This document shows positions 24,655 through 38,482 of a stretch of 64,000 bases of DNA, piece by piece; the stretch's first letter is position 1; every line of letters starts with the position of its first letter. The stretch is from NCBI GenBank assembly GCA_964016885.1, contig OZ024743.1, positions 17,990,499-18,054,498 on the forward strand. Reading direction: 5' to 3'. Both the position numbers and the translations under genes were made by a program. Under the pieces are notes generated by a model, which was given only the letters and a program-made list of their open reading frames with translations, made no database searches and was not told where the DNA came from. Source of the stretch: Eledone cirrhosa. Lineage: Eukaryota > Mollusca > Cephalopoda > Octopoda > Eledonidae.

Positions 24655-26040
24655 ATCGATCTTTGGGGTGCTTCAACTTTCATGATACATTGTTTCGTGT
24701 GTGGGGTCCACAGTGGACCACAGTATTCAAGGTGGGGTCGAGCAAAAGTGGAGAAGAGAAGGATAACAGTGTGGATATCTCTCGACTGGAAAGTTCTGAG
24801 AATCCAGGAACACATTCTTCGGGCCATGTCAACTTTGCTGTTTATATGAGTGTCCCAGCTTATGTTGTTGTCCACAATTACTCCCAGGTCTCTGATTTTA
24901 TTGGATACCATTAGAGTTTCACCCGAAGGAAGACAGTATGGTAGTTTCAGGTCATCCTTTTTCCAAAGTGGATTAATTCTAACTTATCCTCATTCAACAG
25001 CATGTTATTCTTTTCTGCCAATTGGATAACAGGCAGTAGGTCTGACTGAAGGTAGGTCCGGTCACCCACCTCATTGATGACCTTTTGGAGATTGGACTCA
25101 TCTGCGAAGATTCTTATGTTGCTGTGCTTGATGATGTCAGTAATGTCATTAATGTATATGATGAAAAGAAGTGTGCCAAACACAGTGCTTTGTGGGACGC
25201 CACTGCTGACTTTGGCAGGGCTTGATTTTACTCCTTGGACTTCATCCACCAACATTACATAGTGTTTTCAGTAGATTCTTATGCTCAACCCTGTCAAAGG
25301 CCTTGCTGAAATCAAGGTACATGACATCAATGTTGGAGGCCTCTCCCAAGGCTCTCAAAACTTCGTCAAAGTGATGCAGGAGCTGCGTTAGACAGTCCCT
25401 TCCATTACGGAACCCATGTTGGTTGGAGTTCAGCTGGCCGTTGCTTTCAAGAGAGTTGCTTATTCGTGATCTCACCACCCTCTCAAATACATTGATAATA
25501 TGAGAGGTCAGTGAGATCGGACGGTAGTTCACTGTAAGGGACTTATTTCGCTTTTTGAAAACTGGGACAACGGCCTGGGACAGAAAGTGTTCAGGAATAT
25601 AGCCAGTATCGAAGAGAATTCCTCCACAGATTAGCCAGAGGAGATGCAAGTTGGTGTCGACACACCCTCAGGACACACTCAGGGAACCTGTCGGGCCCTG
25701 CTGCTGAATTGTGTTTAATTTCGTTTATTGCCGCTAAGACATCATGGGCGGCAAACGTTATGTCCGATATAGTGTGTTGGAGATTAACATCATTGATACA
25801 GCCCAGATCGGCCATATCAGGATTGCTGAAAACAGAACAGTATTGTTTCTGCAGTTATCTCCCCCATGGTTTTGGCATTGTCTTGGAGTGTGCCATTTTC
25901 ATCAACTAGAGCCGCAACAGTGGAGACAGTAATCTTATGTTTTTTAGCAAATGAAAAGAAAACTTTGGGGTTGAGTTTGCTTTTCTCAATGGCCCACCTC
26001 TTTAGCTGTTCTCTGGTTATTGATGGTGGTCTTCATGCAT
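24655..26040 (-). pseudogene. CR1/Jockey-like LINE ORF2, central part
   Basis: On the minus strand the broken frames read REQLKRWAIEKSKLNPKVFF, VSTVAALVDENGTLQDNAKT, NSAAGPDRFPECVL, VNYRPISLTSHIINVFERVV, NQHGFRNGRDCLTQLLHHFD, DVMYLDFSKAFDRVEHKNLL, KVSSGVPQSTVFGTLLFIIY, IRIFADESNLQKVI and VSNKIRDLGVIVDNNISWDT. WILRTFQSRDIHTVILLFST and PHLEYCGPLW follow before the frame ends in (TA)n. This is the reverse transcriptase in correct order. The catalytic box is FADE rather than FADD, so the third Asp is lost, and there are several frameshifts. Both the 5' endonuclease and the C-terminus are missing. The wording is related to, but distinct from, the element at 21.6-22.8 kb. Confidence 0.88.
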
Positions 26041-26256
26041 TGATGGAGGTTATATATGTTTCATTCAAGCAGGGCGATAGCTGTCGAATGTGTGTGTTGC
26101 TGTGGGCAGTATTTCAGTGAGTTAATTTTTTTGTTTGTTCATTTTTTTTCTGATATTTGTGTTTCTGTTTTGGGGGATACTGCACTTAGTTTTGTTCACA
26201 GGATTCGGTGGGGTGTGTTTTGTACATATATTTGTGACAGTGTCTACAATGATCTG

Positions 26257-26259
<3 letters not shown>
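26041..26259. other. No gene seen
   Basis: T- and G-rich sequence between the CR1-like relic and the next (TA)n tract. The first bases may be the decayed N-terminal continuation of that relic. Confidence 0.4.

Positions 26260-26341
<82 letters not shown>
26260..26341. repeat. (TA)n microsatellite
   Basis: A pure TA run of about 82 bp. Confidence 0.95.
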
Positions 26342-26345
<4 letters not shown>

Positions 26346-29300
26346 AGGAGTTGACGGACCCAGCATATTTATCAATGCCAGGACCGATTGTATCTCAGCG
26401 TACTCCATGGGCAATGTAAGATACATTAGCAGAGTATGCACATAGTTATTCGGTTGAATACAACACACATAAGTAGGGTGCCTATAATAGTTCCCGGAAT
26501 CGAGTTTCGGCCGCACTTAATGCAGCAGTAAGGGGCACTGCACCATCCGTCTGCATATATTATGCAACAATGCACAATCGGCTTATGCGGCTTCCTCAGC
26601 GGGTATCGCCTAATTAATAACCAACCGATCGACGGGAATCCAAACCCCAGCCTATGCTTGTCATGACTGTTTGTGACAACCGACACGGTAAAGCGACTAG
26701 CAACTTGAACCCGATACAACTATGTCCCTCGACTAGCCATATATATACGTGTGTGTGTGTATGTGAGACTTTGCCTGTGCACAGTTGTATGTATACATGT
26801 GTGTCACTTGCATAGATCTCTATTTTAATGCCGGTTATCACTACAGATGAGCCCGCATTGATATATGATGTTCGTTTGAAAGTAAATAAATCGACATTTT
26901 TGGTTAAATCCCGATTTAAGAAGAATACACATACTAAACAAATAAAAGCTTTCCACAATTTTAAATTATTTGGTGGGTTTGCTCTGCGAAGAAAAGCGGA
27001 TACCGGAACTATATTTCAAGGCGATTGTTTCTTAAGCCAAAGAATAATAAATTAAATTCTTGGCATATAGATATTGTGTAAATCTATAGGTGATGAGAAT
27101 TGTTTTGAAATAAGTAAGACATAGTAAATATATGATGACACTTGATATACTGCTTTATCAATATATGAAGTGATTTTAAAATATTTAACTCGCAAATAGT
27201 ATTGTAAATGCTGTATTGTAACATGATTGCCGACGGGGAAATATTATATAAACACTCAATTCAAAGATATATATCCAACGTAACATTAATAAGTACATTT
27301 ACAATAGAAATATCACAGAAATATATAATCTTCTGAAAAGCAATTCGATCAAATTATTCTTTATATGGATTAAAGTGTTTAACAAATTAAGAAAATCTAA
27401 TGTATAGTTGTCGAAATAGCAGACGTATTGGTATACACGTTACTTTATAAAGCCAAGAGTATCAGCGGGGAAAATAATAGTTAATTTACTACTGCAAACA
27501 ATTGAGAAATGTGATATCGCTTAGGCGATAACTGTAATATAATTACGTAATTAGATAACAAACATATGGACTGAGTTAGCTAAAAATAATAGGTTTGTAA
27601 TATGAATCTAATTTCTGAAATAATTTAAGATCTATAGATTCGAATGTGGGAATTGCTCAAACAACCTTGTCTCCGCAATTGACTCTTAATCTTAGTCACC
27701 GGTCCCCCAATGAAAAATTTGGGACATTTGATCTGGACCGATAATCAACGCAAAATGTAAACAAAGGGACAAAATGGGAAAATCATATTACCAGCAATCT
27801 AACGATAACATCATTCCAAGTGCGGTAATTAGCAACTCTTGAAAACATATTGTTTATGCTCAAAATCACCTGAAGCGATCTGGTGGGAGATATCAGTGAA
27901 TGAAATCGATTCCTGGTCCATGAATATCCTATTGATATTTCATATTTAGAACAGGTTCCTTTCTTTATATCTGAACTAGGAGAGATTTTTGAAACGCAAT
28001 CATCATATTTATGTAGTTGCTATAAATCATTCCGCTTGATTAAATACTTTTTCAAGCTGATATCCAAATAAACAATCATGGTAGGTATTATATTTGCTAA
28101 CAATTTGTAAAGATTACTTATAATAATAGAATACAACAAACGAATATAAGTTGTGTGAGTGAATATACATGGGCAAACATTGTAGGATCATATTCAATGA
28201 CAGTTCGGTGGAACATGCAAGAACAGAAATGGTGCGGAAAAAAGGTCGGTGATGAGAACCTATTTAACCCAGAAATTTATTATTCACTAAGTGCATTGTA
28301 AAACGAGTAAAAATATGACCAGTTGCTACCCTTACATCAGACCCTAATTAAAACCCACACGCACACCGTCTATTCACCTACATTGACGTATATATTCGTG
28401 TATTAATACAGATGTTAATAAAGGAAATGAAAATTTTCCATACATTATTCACAATACAGCATAGACGATTTATTGATTGTTGTTTCAATAAATAACTTGT
28501 AGAATCATGCTTTATGCAGTATGTTTGCGGGAAGGATGATGTAAACACAATTATATATGCTTGTCGGCCACCACTTCCATTCTCCGGGCCATCTCAGTCC
28601 TCGGTGTCCTTTCGCATCACGTATCTCAGGCAGCGCTCAGCAAGACTGAGCAGAACTTGATTTTCCTCTTTGGTTCAAGTTTCTCAAATGAACTCAAGTG
28701 CCCTCCACATTTTCTAAAATCTATATTTACGCTTGCTCACATTCGCTGGAGCTTGATTCGATACCCCTATCCACTCTTACAACTACTTTGTCCGCTATCA
28801 TATGCGCGCGTGCATTCTCCCTTCCAGTTTCATATGGTTTTATTACGGTCAGAAATACTCGCACACACTGTTTGTACAGAAGAAAACAACAAGCAAATAA
28901 ACGCGCGCTCGCACACACACGCATGCACAAGCATTCACTCGCACACACGCACACACAATTCCACTCATTCATATCCACACTAAATGAAAAAAGGATGTAT
29001 ACTTTTCTGCAAGATATTGAGCGATTTTAAGTTTAGATTTGTTTAAGGATATTAAAAAGACATATGTATTACGTTAAAAGTTATTTCCAGATGTGTATGG
29101 GGACAGGGTAGATAGTGGGATGGATGTCGGGAGAAACAATGGAAAATGAAAAACAACATTCTTACTAAGTGATGGCGGGAAATATAGACGCACCGAAATG
29201 TTTAGAATAGGAGTGCTAAATAATATGTATTATCAATCATAGCGGCAAATAATTAAAATTGTTCACGTATTTGAACGACAGTTATATGCAATTAGTTTGT

Positions 29301-29985
29301 TAATCTGAAAATTGCAATAATAAATCAATATAGAAAAAATATTTGGTATATTCAAATCGGTGTAATTAGTATAATTTTGATTTGTTCTTTTCCCCACAAG
29401 CCGAATTATAATTTACGCAGAAATGACTATAAAGTGAAATATTTGACACATCATATACCAACAAATGAGGCAAACATTTGATTCGAAATCGAGCTGAGCT
29501 GGCCAGCCGCAGGTGTGAGCCTCGCGAGTTGGAATGTCTCTTCCAGCGAATCTCCCTTGCCGTCCTCAGAGGTAACGCCTACTTCATTCTGACCACCGGG
29601 GCTGTGGGAAGGCGATCAATATGATTAACTGACTTGTCATTTAATCATTTTTCAGTTACTGCAAGGGAAGTAACCATTTTATTACAAATATCATAATAAA
29701 CATTTAAAAGTGTATTAGTTTCATCCACTTCGGAATACCTAATTCCTAGGTTATTGATGCCGATATTCACATGATTCTAAAGGTTATAACATCAGATTTC
29801 GTATATAATTGGAATTTAAGAAATAATAACTTTGTAGACAACAGGAATTTGTGAACAATTAATAAATAAACGGATTTGCCTGGTAAAAAAAAGATACTCG
29901 GTCACTTACACACACACACTCACATATACATACACACAGACACATGCACGCATTCACACACACACATATATATATAATATATATA
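26342..29985. other. No recognisable gene; a GC-richer patch at 26.42-26.74 kb
   Basis: Bases 26420-26740 are compositionally distinct and may be an unknown short interspersed element. From 26745 to 28560 the DNA is AT-rich and featureless. A (CA)-rich stretch lies at about 28900-28980 inside a frame at 28561-28983 that lacks an ATG start and any domain. A small GC-rich island sits at 29490-29610. Confidence 0.4.
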
Positions 29986-30205
29986 TATGTGAGATGTGAG
30001 AAAAACCACAGAACCTCCATCTCAACTCTACTTTTGAAAAGCAGAAGAACTGCGAAACCGGTAAAGGAACCAAATAAATATATATATATATATTTTAAAT
30101 AAGACCCCAGTTGCATTTTCGATTTCATCTCCGTTTTCTTTATACTTTAAGTCGTGTAGGACACCTCGGTTATTTTTCATTTTGTAAAACAACCTCACTT
30201 TCTAA
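29986..30205. repeat. Foldback repeat family R1, copy 2 (single arm)
   Basis: It reads CTCCATCTCAACTCTACTTT, GCAGAAGAACTGCGAAACCG, GTAAAGGAACCAAATAAATA, (TA)n, GTTGCATTTTCGATTTCATC and CGTGTAGGACACCTCGGTTA. This is the right half of the foldback seen at 18.3 and 34.3 kb, without the left arm. Confidence 0.85.
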
Positions 30206-31207
30206 TATATATATATATTTACGTATATAATAAACAAATAAAATATTATCGCTCTACATGGCTGAATACAATACATGTAATCTGAGTTTTTCGAATATTA
30301 ATAATAATATTCGATTCGTTTGCAATTATGCAAGCATACCCTTTTTTAAAGCAATGTCAGTAGAATGACCCCCCTCGTGCTTTCTCTTGTGTTGGTATGT
30401 AAATAGAACTGCAGACACTAATGTTTCTGCTTATCACCCTCCAGCAGTACAGTGATGAAAGTTGAAACCCAGCAATGCGAAGGGACTAACTAATGTGTGC
30501 TGCAAATTTCGAGGAAATCGGCCGGATTATCTAAATAATCCGAAAAATGCCTAAAAGATGCGGTTTTTTGCCTAATGCTAGGTGATAAAAAGTAAAATGT
30601 TTAGCCCATTTCACTTCTAGAAATATAAGTAACGAATGTGTAAAGTTTGAAAAAACCGCTCGGGTACTTCTCAAGTTTTAGGGATTTACACAGACAGACA
30701 TCCTCTGTTTTCCCATTTATTATTACTACTATATATATATATATATTTTTTTTTTTTCTCCGCTGTGACCCGTCTGTTTCTTTCTTACTGCTTCCCTTTT
30801 CTCTGAATCCCTCACTTTCTTTTTACCACCTCTGCCAGTCACTCTCTCAGTTAGCCTCTTCCTCACACTTTCACTCACTCACTCTCTGCTACTCCCTCAC
30901 TTCCTCCCGTTTGACCTGTGGAGAAATCCTTGTCTCGCTCACATTTCACCCCGGTTGGATGGTCGTTATCTCTCGTCTACGATTTCACAGAACTTATGTT
31001 AATCGATTTCAGGGACTTGACTCCTTCTTCCTCACTTTTCGTTGCATTACCATCTTTGTTTGTTTACATGTCTTGCTCGTTTCACCCTATTTTACGTGTC
31101 CCAACGACTTTCGTTTGCCGTTGCTCGCACCAACCAGAGGTATATGATCTATAAAGCGATGAAATAACAATGAAGGCTGGAAGATCACTGATGAAGGACT
31201 AATTTTA

Positions 31208-31211
<4 letters not shown>

Positions 31212-31267
<56 letters not shown>
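31212..31267. repeat. (TA)n microsatellite
   Basis: A TA run of about 56 bp. Confidence 0.95.
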
Positions 31268-31273
<6 letters not shown>

Positions 31274-32889
31274 TATAGACACACATGTATATATGTACGC
31301 GTTTGAAGGCATTGAAATAGCAATGGTAGTATCGTGAATTCGAGTAGTGAACTGAGCTTCGTGATGTTTTTTGTAAAAACACTATTTTCGTTGCTCAAGT
31401 GTACGCAGCTGTAGAAATGAATTGCGACGTCACAGGGGCTAAGCTGGATCGATCTATGACTATTCCTCGGACAACATTGTTGACGTGGAGATGGGGTGAG
31501 GGGAGACTAGCTTGCAGGGGCAACTGCTTTTTTTCCACAACACACCATGACCAGGCTTGGACCTCGGAGATGATAGTTCTAGGTGCAATTTTAAATGCAT
31601 TCGTGAAGGTGCCTTACAATATATATGTGTATGTATGACTCTGTATTTCTTCCTATCCAAATGAAAACTTACATTCAAATGAAAACTTACATGTTTCTAT
31701 AAAAATTAAAAGGTGCAGATTAAACCTTGTCAAATATATGTCTTTCAAACCTAATGACAAACTCTTTGGAATGCGGTCATAAAAGTGGGGTACACGATTG
31801 TCAGATGTATATACGTATATATGCTGTGGCTTTATATGCCACTCTTAAAATATTGATTTATTTGTCCGAGGTCTAACACATTTATTCATGTTCTAATAGT
31901 ATATATATATATATTTAATATTGAAACAACATATAAGTCTTTCATTAATGTATATGTTGCTTCAGACAATGTTATAAACATTTTTTTTTTAAATATAATT
32001 TATAGAATAAACACTGTCCTGTGTATAGTTGTTCGCATTGTTAAAGAGTTGATTTTGAATGTATTAGTAATGATAATGTTATTGAATGGATCGGAAATTT
32101 AAATTTATTTAATCCGATTAGTTGCTGATATTTCGAAATTAAGAGAGAAAAATCAATGCCAATATATCAGTTCTGTGTACACGAACAAATTGAATCAGAC
32201 ATATGAATTATCTGAAATACGAAATGTTTCATACACCGAAATTGAATTGGATGGGATCCAAGTAAATACACAAATATATCAGTAATAGCGACGGAATGAA
32301 AGAGACGGTAATCAGAGGCTGGAGAAGGTACTAACTGTTTTCACATGGGAAGATACAGAAATGAGACAAATGGAAATCTAGCCTAATCTAAATTGATAGA
32401 TCAGCCTGATTAAGGGCGTGATTCGGAGGAAAGGTTACCTCGTATATTATTATGTTGACTCCTCACCCAAACATAAGCGTAGAGGTGTATGTCCCAATGA
32501 TATTTGAAAATATACACAATCACACATGCATGTCAACACACACAGATGCAGTTATTTATGATAGTGTAGTATTCATGCATAAAATATGTATATTTATGAA
32601 TATACACACACAGCACACACAATCATGCTGTCGCAAAGGCTGGAAGAAATATTCAATAAATGAAACAGTCGGCGCTTGAATTTGGCTGAGAATTTCACAG
32701 ACAAGAGCGTTCATAACAATTCACAGATTGGTTAAGCATGATATGACAAGGTGCTCGTATGAAGTAGAAGCGCAATTCATGTGAACCTCAGTGGAATCGG
32801 ACAACGTGAAATACAATGTCTTGGTCTAGTGTAAAATGTGCCATATTGAATCAAACTCACGAACACACGTTATACGCACGCATACACAC

Positions 32890-32996
<107 letters not shown>

Positions 32997-34321
32997 CAAA
33001 TGTCACTTTTTGCGATAGAGGGCCATCTCATCACAGTTTCCTGGTAATATTAACCACCACCAGCCGCAAGATGATATCCCGTTTGATATCTGAACAGGCT
33101 TTGTTTAGGTTACCTTTCCTAGACCCTTCCTGAAATGACAACGCTGTTAATTTGATTCTGAGGAACATTAACAGGAATAGTGTTGAACCTTTCCCTAGAT
33201 ACCCCTTCAATATACTATTTCCATTCAGTATAAGATTGAAACACATAGATTTAACAATCCTGAGGATATGCTGTGGATATAGATATTTAATGTGTAATTA
33301 ATTCCTTATACGAAGCTTTCAAGTCAAAGCCTTGTCTAATTATTTAATTATCAATTGTTTACGGAATGGAACGAAATGGCAAGTCTTATTATATAGAATA
33401 ATCTGACGTATACAGGCTTCACACATGTATATGTTATTTGAAAATACTCTCTCTCTCTCTCACGCACACACACAGGCGCACACACATATGTATATATGTA
33501 TATATATATATTGTGTTCCGTCACTTACTCCACTATACAGAGTTTGGCTTATGAAAGACGCTGTTGTGACCCCGGGTATAATAGTAGTACCGTTAGTAGG
33601 GTTTGGAAATGGCAAAGTCCACCTCTAGAGCCGATGAACCTAATGTTCTGTGTATTTCTTTTGCATTTTCTTTTTTTAATTTCTCAACGTTCCCCTTAAA
33701 AACTTTCATTTTAACTTGTTTTCATCTGTTGACTTGTTCCCTCCAATGATTGTCTTCAGTTTATATTTAATAATCTGAGACTAACGGTTAATTCTTCTTC
33801 CCCCGTAATTTAAATGGCTTACATTTTTTAACACATTTTACTTTTTTTCTTTTTGATATGTTTTATCACCGTTTTCCTTTCATTCATTTGGTTTCGTTCC
33901 AGAGATGTTCGTGCTTTAAGAGGCACCATAGTTTTCCTTGACGTCACATAAATTTAAATGTGTACTTGTTATAGATTTTAGTAAAGATTATTCAAGGAAT
34001 TATGCAAGACGATCTGCGTACCCAAGAATATAATCATTATAATGAACTGCACGTCCCCAATTTATAATTTGCTTCATTTATTTACTATACAATTGTTGGT
34101 ATATATATATATATATTTCGATTTTAACTTTTAAGCAGCACTTATGACCTCTTTCGACAGCTATTAGCCTAACATAAAAAAAACATGAAAACGACATAAA
34201 AATTACGTTTGTGGTTTCAATTCATTGAAATGTGTTGGTGCTTTGAGAAAGCAACACCAATGAAGTAAATTCTAATCTGGTAACTTGTACATTATAATAC
34301 ATATATATATCTATATATATT

Positions 34322-34641
34322 ACAAAGTCAGGTTTTTTACAAAATGAAAAATAACCGACGTGTCCTACACGAGTGAAAGTATAAAGAAAAAAAGATGAAA
34401 TCGAAAATGCAACTGGAGTCTTATTTTTTTTTTAAATATGTGTATTTATTTGGTTCCTTTACCGGTTTCGCTGTTCTTCTGCTTTTCAAAAGTAGAGTTT
34501 AGATGGAGGGTCTGTACAGACCCTCCATCTCAACTCTACTTTTGAAAAGCAGAGGAACTGCGAAACCGGTAAAGGAACAGAATAAATATATATATATATT
34601 TTAAACAAGACTCCAGTTGCATTTTCGATTTCATCCTTTTT
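34322..34641. repeat. Foldback repeat family R1, copy 3: near-perfect palindrome
   Basis: The arms 34388-34515 and 34516-34641 are reverse complements meeting at TCTGTACAGA with no spacer. They contain GGTTCCTTTACCGGTTTCGC / GCGAAACCGGTAAAGGAAC and GATGAAATCGAAAATGCAAC / GTTGCATTTTCGATTTCATC. The left flank 34330-34387 carries the AATAACCG...GTGTCCTACAC part also seen in copies 1 and 2. Single-stranded DNA or RNA from here would form a hairpin of about 125 bp. Confidence 0.9.
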
Positions 34642-36084
34642 GAAGGAATAATACCACGCGTTCGGCCCGCATCCTGTATCATGATAAGAACATATTTTTC
34701 GCAAAAACTATTGGATTTTTCCAAATCTAAAGGTTTATTAGGAACTTTCGATGCTTAGTTTAGGTTTTGCTGTCTTAAGAGCATAGGCTATCCACACTGA
34801 TCGTCCCCAGTAAAATATGTATTGCGGAGTTTTAAATAAACCGGAATAAACTGAATATGTTCTACGACCTTTATCAAAATATATGTATGCATATACATAC
34901 TCACACACACATATATATATATATATATATAAAGAGAGAGAGAAAGAGAGTGAGAGAGCGCGAGAGAGAAAGGATGAGTGTTTTTGTGTTTGCTTGTTTG
35001 CCTGTGTATGTGTATCTTGCTGAAATGATATTGTAAATGTATATCCTCAGTGTTCTATTTTGTTATCTCATATATTTAAACGAACACTTTTAGAATTTTC
35101 TCCGGAAAAATTATTAAGAATTTGAGTATTTCAAAGAAGCAAAACCAGGGAGAAGAATTTATTTTATCCTCATCCAAACGACAATGAATATATGTTCAAA
35201 GTGTTGCACCCAATCTACTCGTATACGTAAATTTGTTACCAGCAATACTTCTATTAACGTCGATGAATTTAAGAATCAGAAGGTCCAACATTTCTCCTAC
35301 CAATCAAATAATGCAAATATATTTCTATCCTAACGGCACTTGAAATTCACAATGAGAATTAACGAATGAAATAGTTTTCTTAATGCCATTTAAGCTTGTT
35401 GAAGCGTATACTTTTTTTAAATATTTGCGAGTGTCTGTAATATTACCAATATGTCAATCTTATTAATGGAATATTGCCAGCAAGTGTATATAGTGATATA
35501 AATCAGTTTCCTAAAGTTGCTTGGATTTAAGAAGTCATATAGATATATTGTAAAATTTAATATTCAGCACAAGCAAATATATGTTACCATATATATTTAA
35601 ATTTGAACAACAATGAATAATGTCTATAATTAAGGCTACTTGCGGTGATGGTAAAATGTTGAAGGTTTTTCAAAAATTATATTCTCAAATGGAATTTCAA
35701 GTTTGAAAATGACAAATCATCAACGGCTCCATCAACATTTGGAAAAAGAGTACTATTCACGCTATTCTTATCAACTTTCTCTGCTTTAAAATATTCGATG
35801 TTAACGTTGCATTCCCAGATAATTCAAATCATTAAAATGAATAAAAATATTACCAACTTACCAGCGTATACACAGACTTTCTTTTAGCAGCAATCAATTC
35901 ATTCTGTATTAAAGTATAATTGACCGAATTTGATATGAAGTAACTGAAAGAAAACTAAAGAGCGTAGTATTTCATCTGTTAACTAATGACTTAACAACTT
36001 TCCCAGATATAGTTAGAAGTTTTAAATATTTTCCTCCAAATATATCCTATTTATAGATAGGTACTTTCCTAGGAGAGATATACC
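34642..36084. other. No recognisable gene
   Basis: A (TA)n then (GA)n patch lies at 34912-34975. The rest is AT-rich unique-looking sequence. Confidence 0.45.
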
Positions 36085-36750
36085 ATCAGACAACGTGGAT
36101 GGCCGCAAACACAATCATCGGTTCCAGTTACGCCAATTTATTCATCGGCAGTGTTCAGACTATGTTGAGTCCCAAATACTTTCCTAATATAACGGCCCCA
36201 TGTTTGAGATATTCAGACGTTACACTGACGATTGCATCGGCACCACCTCACTGACAAGAGGACGACTTGACTACATCGACTCATTCTCATGTGAATTCCC
36301 CCCCCATCACTTCCTATCACCTCCATCACGTCTACCTTATTTAAACCTGTTGTTACCTATGCTTAAATTGACTTCACCTCACCACATATCACTCACTCCA
36401 TCCCTATTCCCAATTCCTTCGTCTCCGCCGTCTGTGCAATCAAACTCATGGCTTTTAGGCTCAGGCACATTACATGGTTAGATATTTCAACCGGTGACTA
36501 TATCCCCTACCCTAATATAATCCGGCCTCATCCGTTCTCGTAGAATCGACCGCACATCCCCTCTTACACAACTCCACCGTTCCACCACGCGGCGGCTAAC
36601 TGTTTCTTAGGCTACCACCATTCCACCTTGCATTTCCAGTGGGCAACCCTCCAACTCTTCCACCATGTCCCGTTCGATCCATCCGTCTCTCGCAATTCCC
36701 CCTCCCATTACTCCTTTATTTTCAACATTAAGAACCATAGAGTGAAGCAT
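36085..36750 (+). pseudogene. Penelope-like element, reverse transcriptase palm relic
   Basis: The plus strand reads GSSYANLFIGSVQTM, then after a frame change FRRYTDDCIGTTSLTRGRLD and FIDSF-like sequence. These are the family's GSSYANLF and YxDDC-GATS boxes, with the catalytic box as YTDD. Downstream, in another frame, HPYSQFLRLRRLC is the unmistakable PYSQFLRLRRLC motif of this family. It is followed by a decayed stretch up to about 36750 where LGYHHSTLHF and related strings fit the usual LTYHP region. Several frameshifts and stops make it dead. No endonuclease part follows, so this is an internal fragment. Confidence 0.85.
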
Positions 36751-37544
36751 TAATATCTGACGATTTTTAACATATTAACGATTTTTAACATATTACACTA
36801 TTGAATGATATAGACAATTGGAATGCTGAATTTAATAGAGAATATCCAATTGAAAAGCCAGAATATGCATAATATTATGCAGCGTCGGTGGTAGTAGAAC
36901 TTGAGATATCATGTTATTTGATAACGCCTACGTTGATACAACAGAAAACTTAGTTGTTTCAGTAATCACCCGCAGAAATACGCTGGAGTGATGACATTTC
37001 TGATTGTTTTCTAATGCGACACTAAATAGGAATCGAGATTATTAATCAATATATATGTTCCGGATTCTCTTTGGCAAATATATTGTACATTTTGAGATAA
37101 ACATATTAAAACAAGCTTAAAATGTCCCGATATCCATATAATGTTCTCCTTATTACACAAGGATATTTAGCTTTAGTTTATTTAGAAGGGTTTCCAAGTA
37201 CTTCATGAGGAGTGCATCTTTCGACTATACAATGTACGATGTATCATAGCATTGTAACAAAACATGGGCCGAATCGATTTCACATTACAGACATGTTCCC
37301 TGTAAGTTTGAATGAAGAGAAATAGAAACGTATTACTTCTCATTCGATTGATAATTATATATTCTACGAAGCGAAATTTAAACACTGCTAGTACGGAGAT
37401 TTCATATTGATATTTGACACTGAGGAGGTTAGCGTAACCCCAAAGATGTATAATAATATTTCTTCATTCAAATAATAAGTCTTCTCTCTTAAATGGTCTT
37501 ATGAAATGTTTCCATGCAATTTGAGTAATACGGTACTTGATATG

Positions 37545-37635
<91 letters not shown>

Positions 37636-38327
37636 TCACTTTCAATCTCTTTCTCATTCATATATATATATATATGTGTGTGCATGTGTGTGTGTGTTTA
37701 GGCTGTGTGTGTGTACCTCTGTGGCAGCATCAATCTTTACAGAAAATAGCCGTAATAAAATATCGTCCTAAATGAACCCGAGCATTTCTCCTTACATGAA
37801 GCGCATGAAGAGACAAGGAAAGAAACTTTAAGGACGCTGTTCCTATTTTCATATATCATTAGATTCGGCCAATATCGTTCAGAAAGTGGTTGAATAATTG
37901 CTCTTCTATTACAATAAACACCTAACAATAAATCTTCTGTAAGTATGAAGGTGTAATTGCAGAAACTACACAACACACCAAACAGAACATGTAAATAGAA
38001 GCAAATGTACGGGTAACATATATGTCGACAGAATTCTAAACATGAGTAAATGTTTCGCTGTGGAATTTACACTAATATTGAAATATAATTGTAGGATCAA
38101 TATTCATTATAATAATAGTCACACAAAAAGTGTGCATAAGTACTGAACATGTGAGGTACAAGTATGAGTCTAAATGTGACGAGTTGGTCCATAGAATATT
38201 GGTTAAATATGGCCGAAATGCCAGCAATAGTTTAAAATATAACTAACTACCTGTAACGAAAGCACCAGTAAATCTGAGCCAGCATCACTCATAGTGATGA
38301 GAACGTAATGGCTATGAATATTCAATT
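36751..38327. other. No recognisable gene
   Basis: The 18-base string ACGATTTTTAACATATTA is repeated in tandem near 36758-36795. The rest is AT-rich. The minus-strand frames at 37203 and 37737 have no domain. Confidence 0.45.
37546..37631. repeat. (TA)n microsatellite
   Basis: A TA run of about 86 bp, followed by shorter TA and TG patches to 37700. Confidence 0.95.
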
Positions 38328-38482
38328 TGTTTGGATGTAAATAATTGTTTCTATTTTAGGCACAAGGCCAGCAATTATCCAGTGCATTACTGGTACTTTA
38401 TTTTATCGACCCCGTAAGGATGAAAGGCAAAGTGAACCTCGGCGGGATTTAAACTCAGATCGTATGTTTGGATGTAAATAAT
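38328..38482 (-). mobile_element. 5'-truncated tRNA-derived SINE with exact target-site duplications
   Basis: The SINE body on the minus strand occupies 38346-38464 and keeps only the 3' two thirds: the end GGCCTTGTGCCTAAAATAGA, the GTACCAGTAATGCACTGGAT region, and the start of the B-box side. An exact 18-bp duplication, TGTTTGGATGTAAATAAT, flanks it at 38328-38345 and 38465-38482. The tRNA-like head is missing, as expected of incomplete target-primed reverse transcription. Confidence 0.92.

Noticed and set aside
28561..28983. Protein-coding gene of 140 codons
   Set aside because: No ATG at the start, the end is a (CA)n translation, and no domain is visible.
30647..31147. Ser/Leu-rich 166-codon frame
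   Set aside because: It arises from a pyrimidine-rich tract and a (TA)n run, with no start context or family features.
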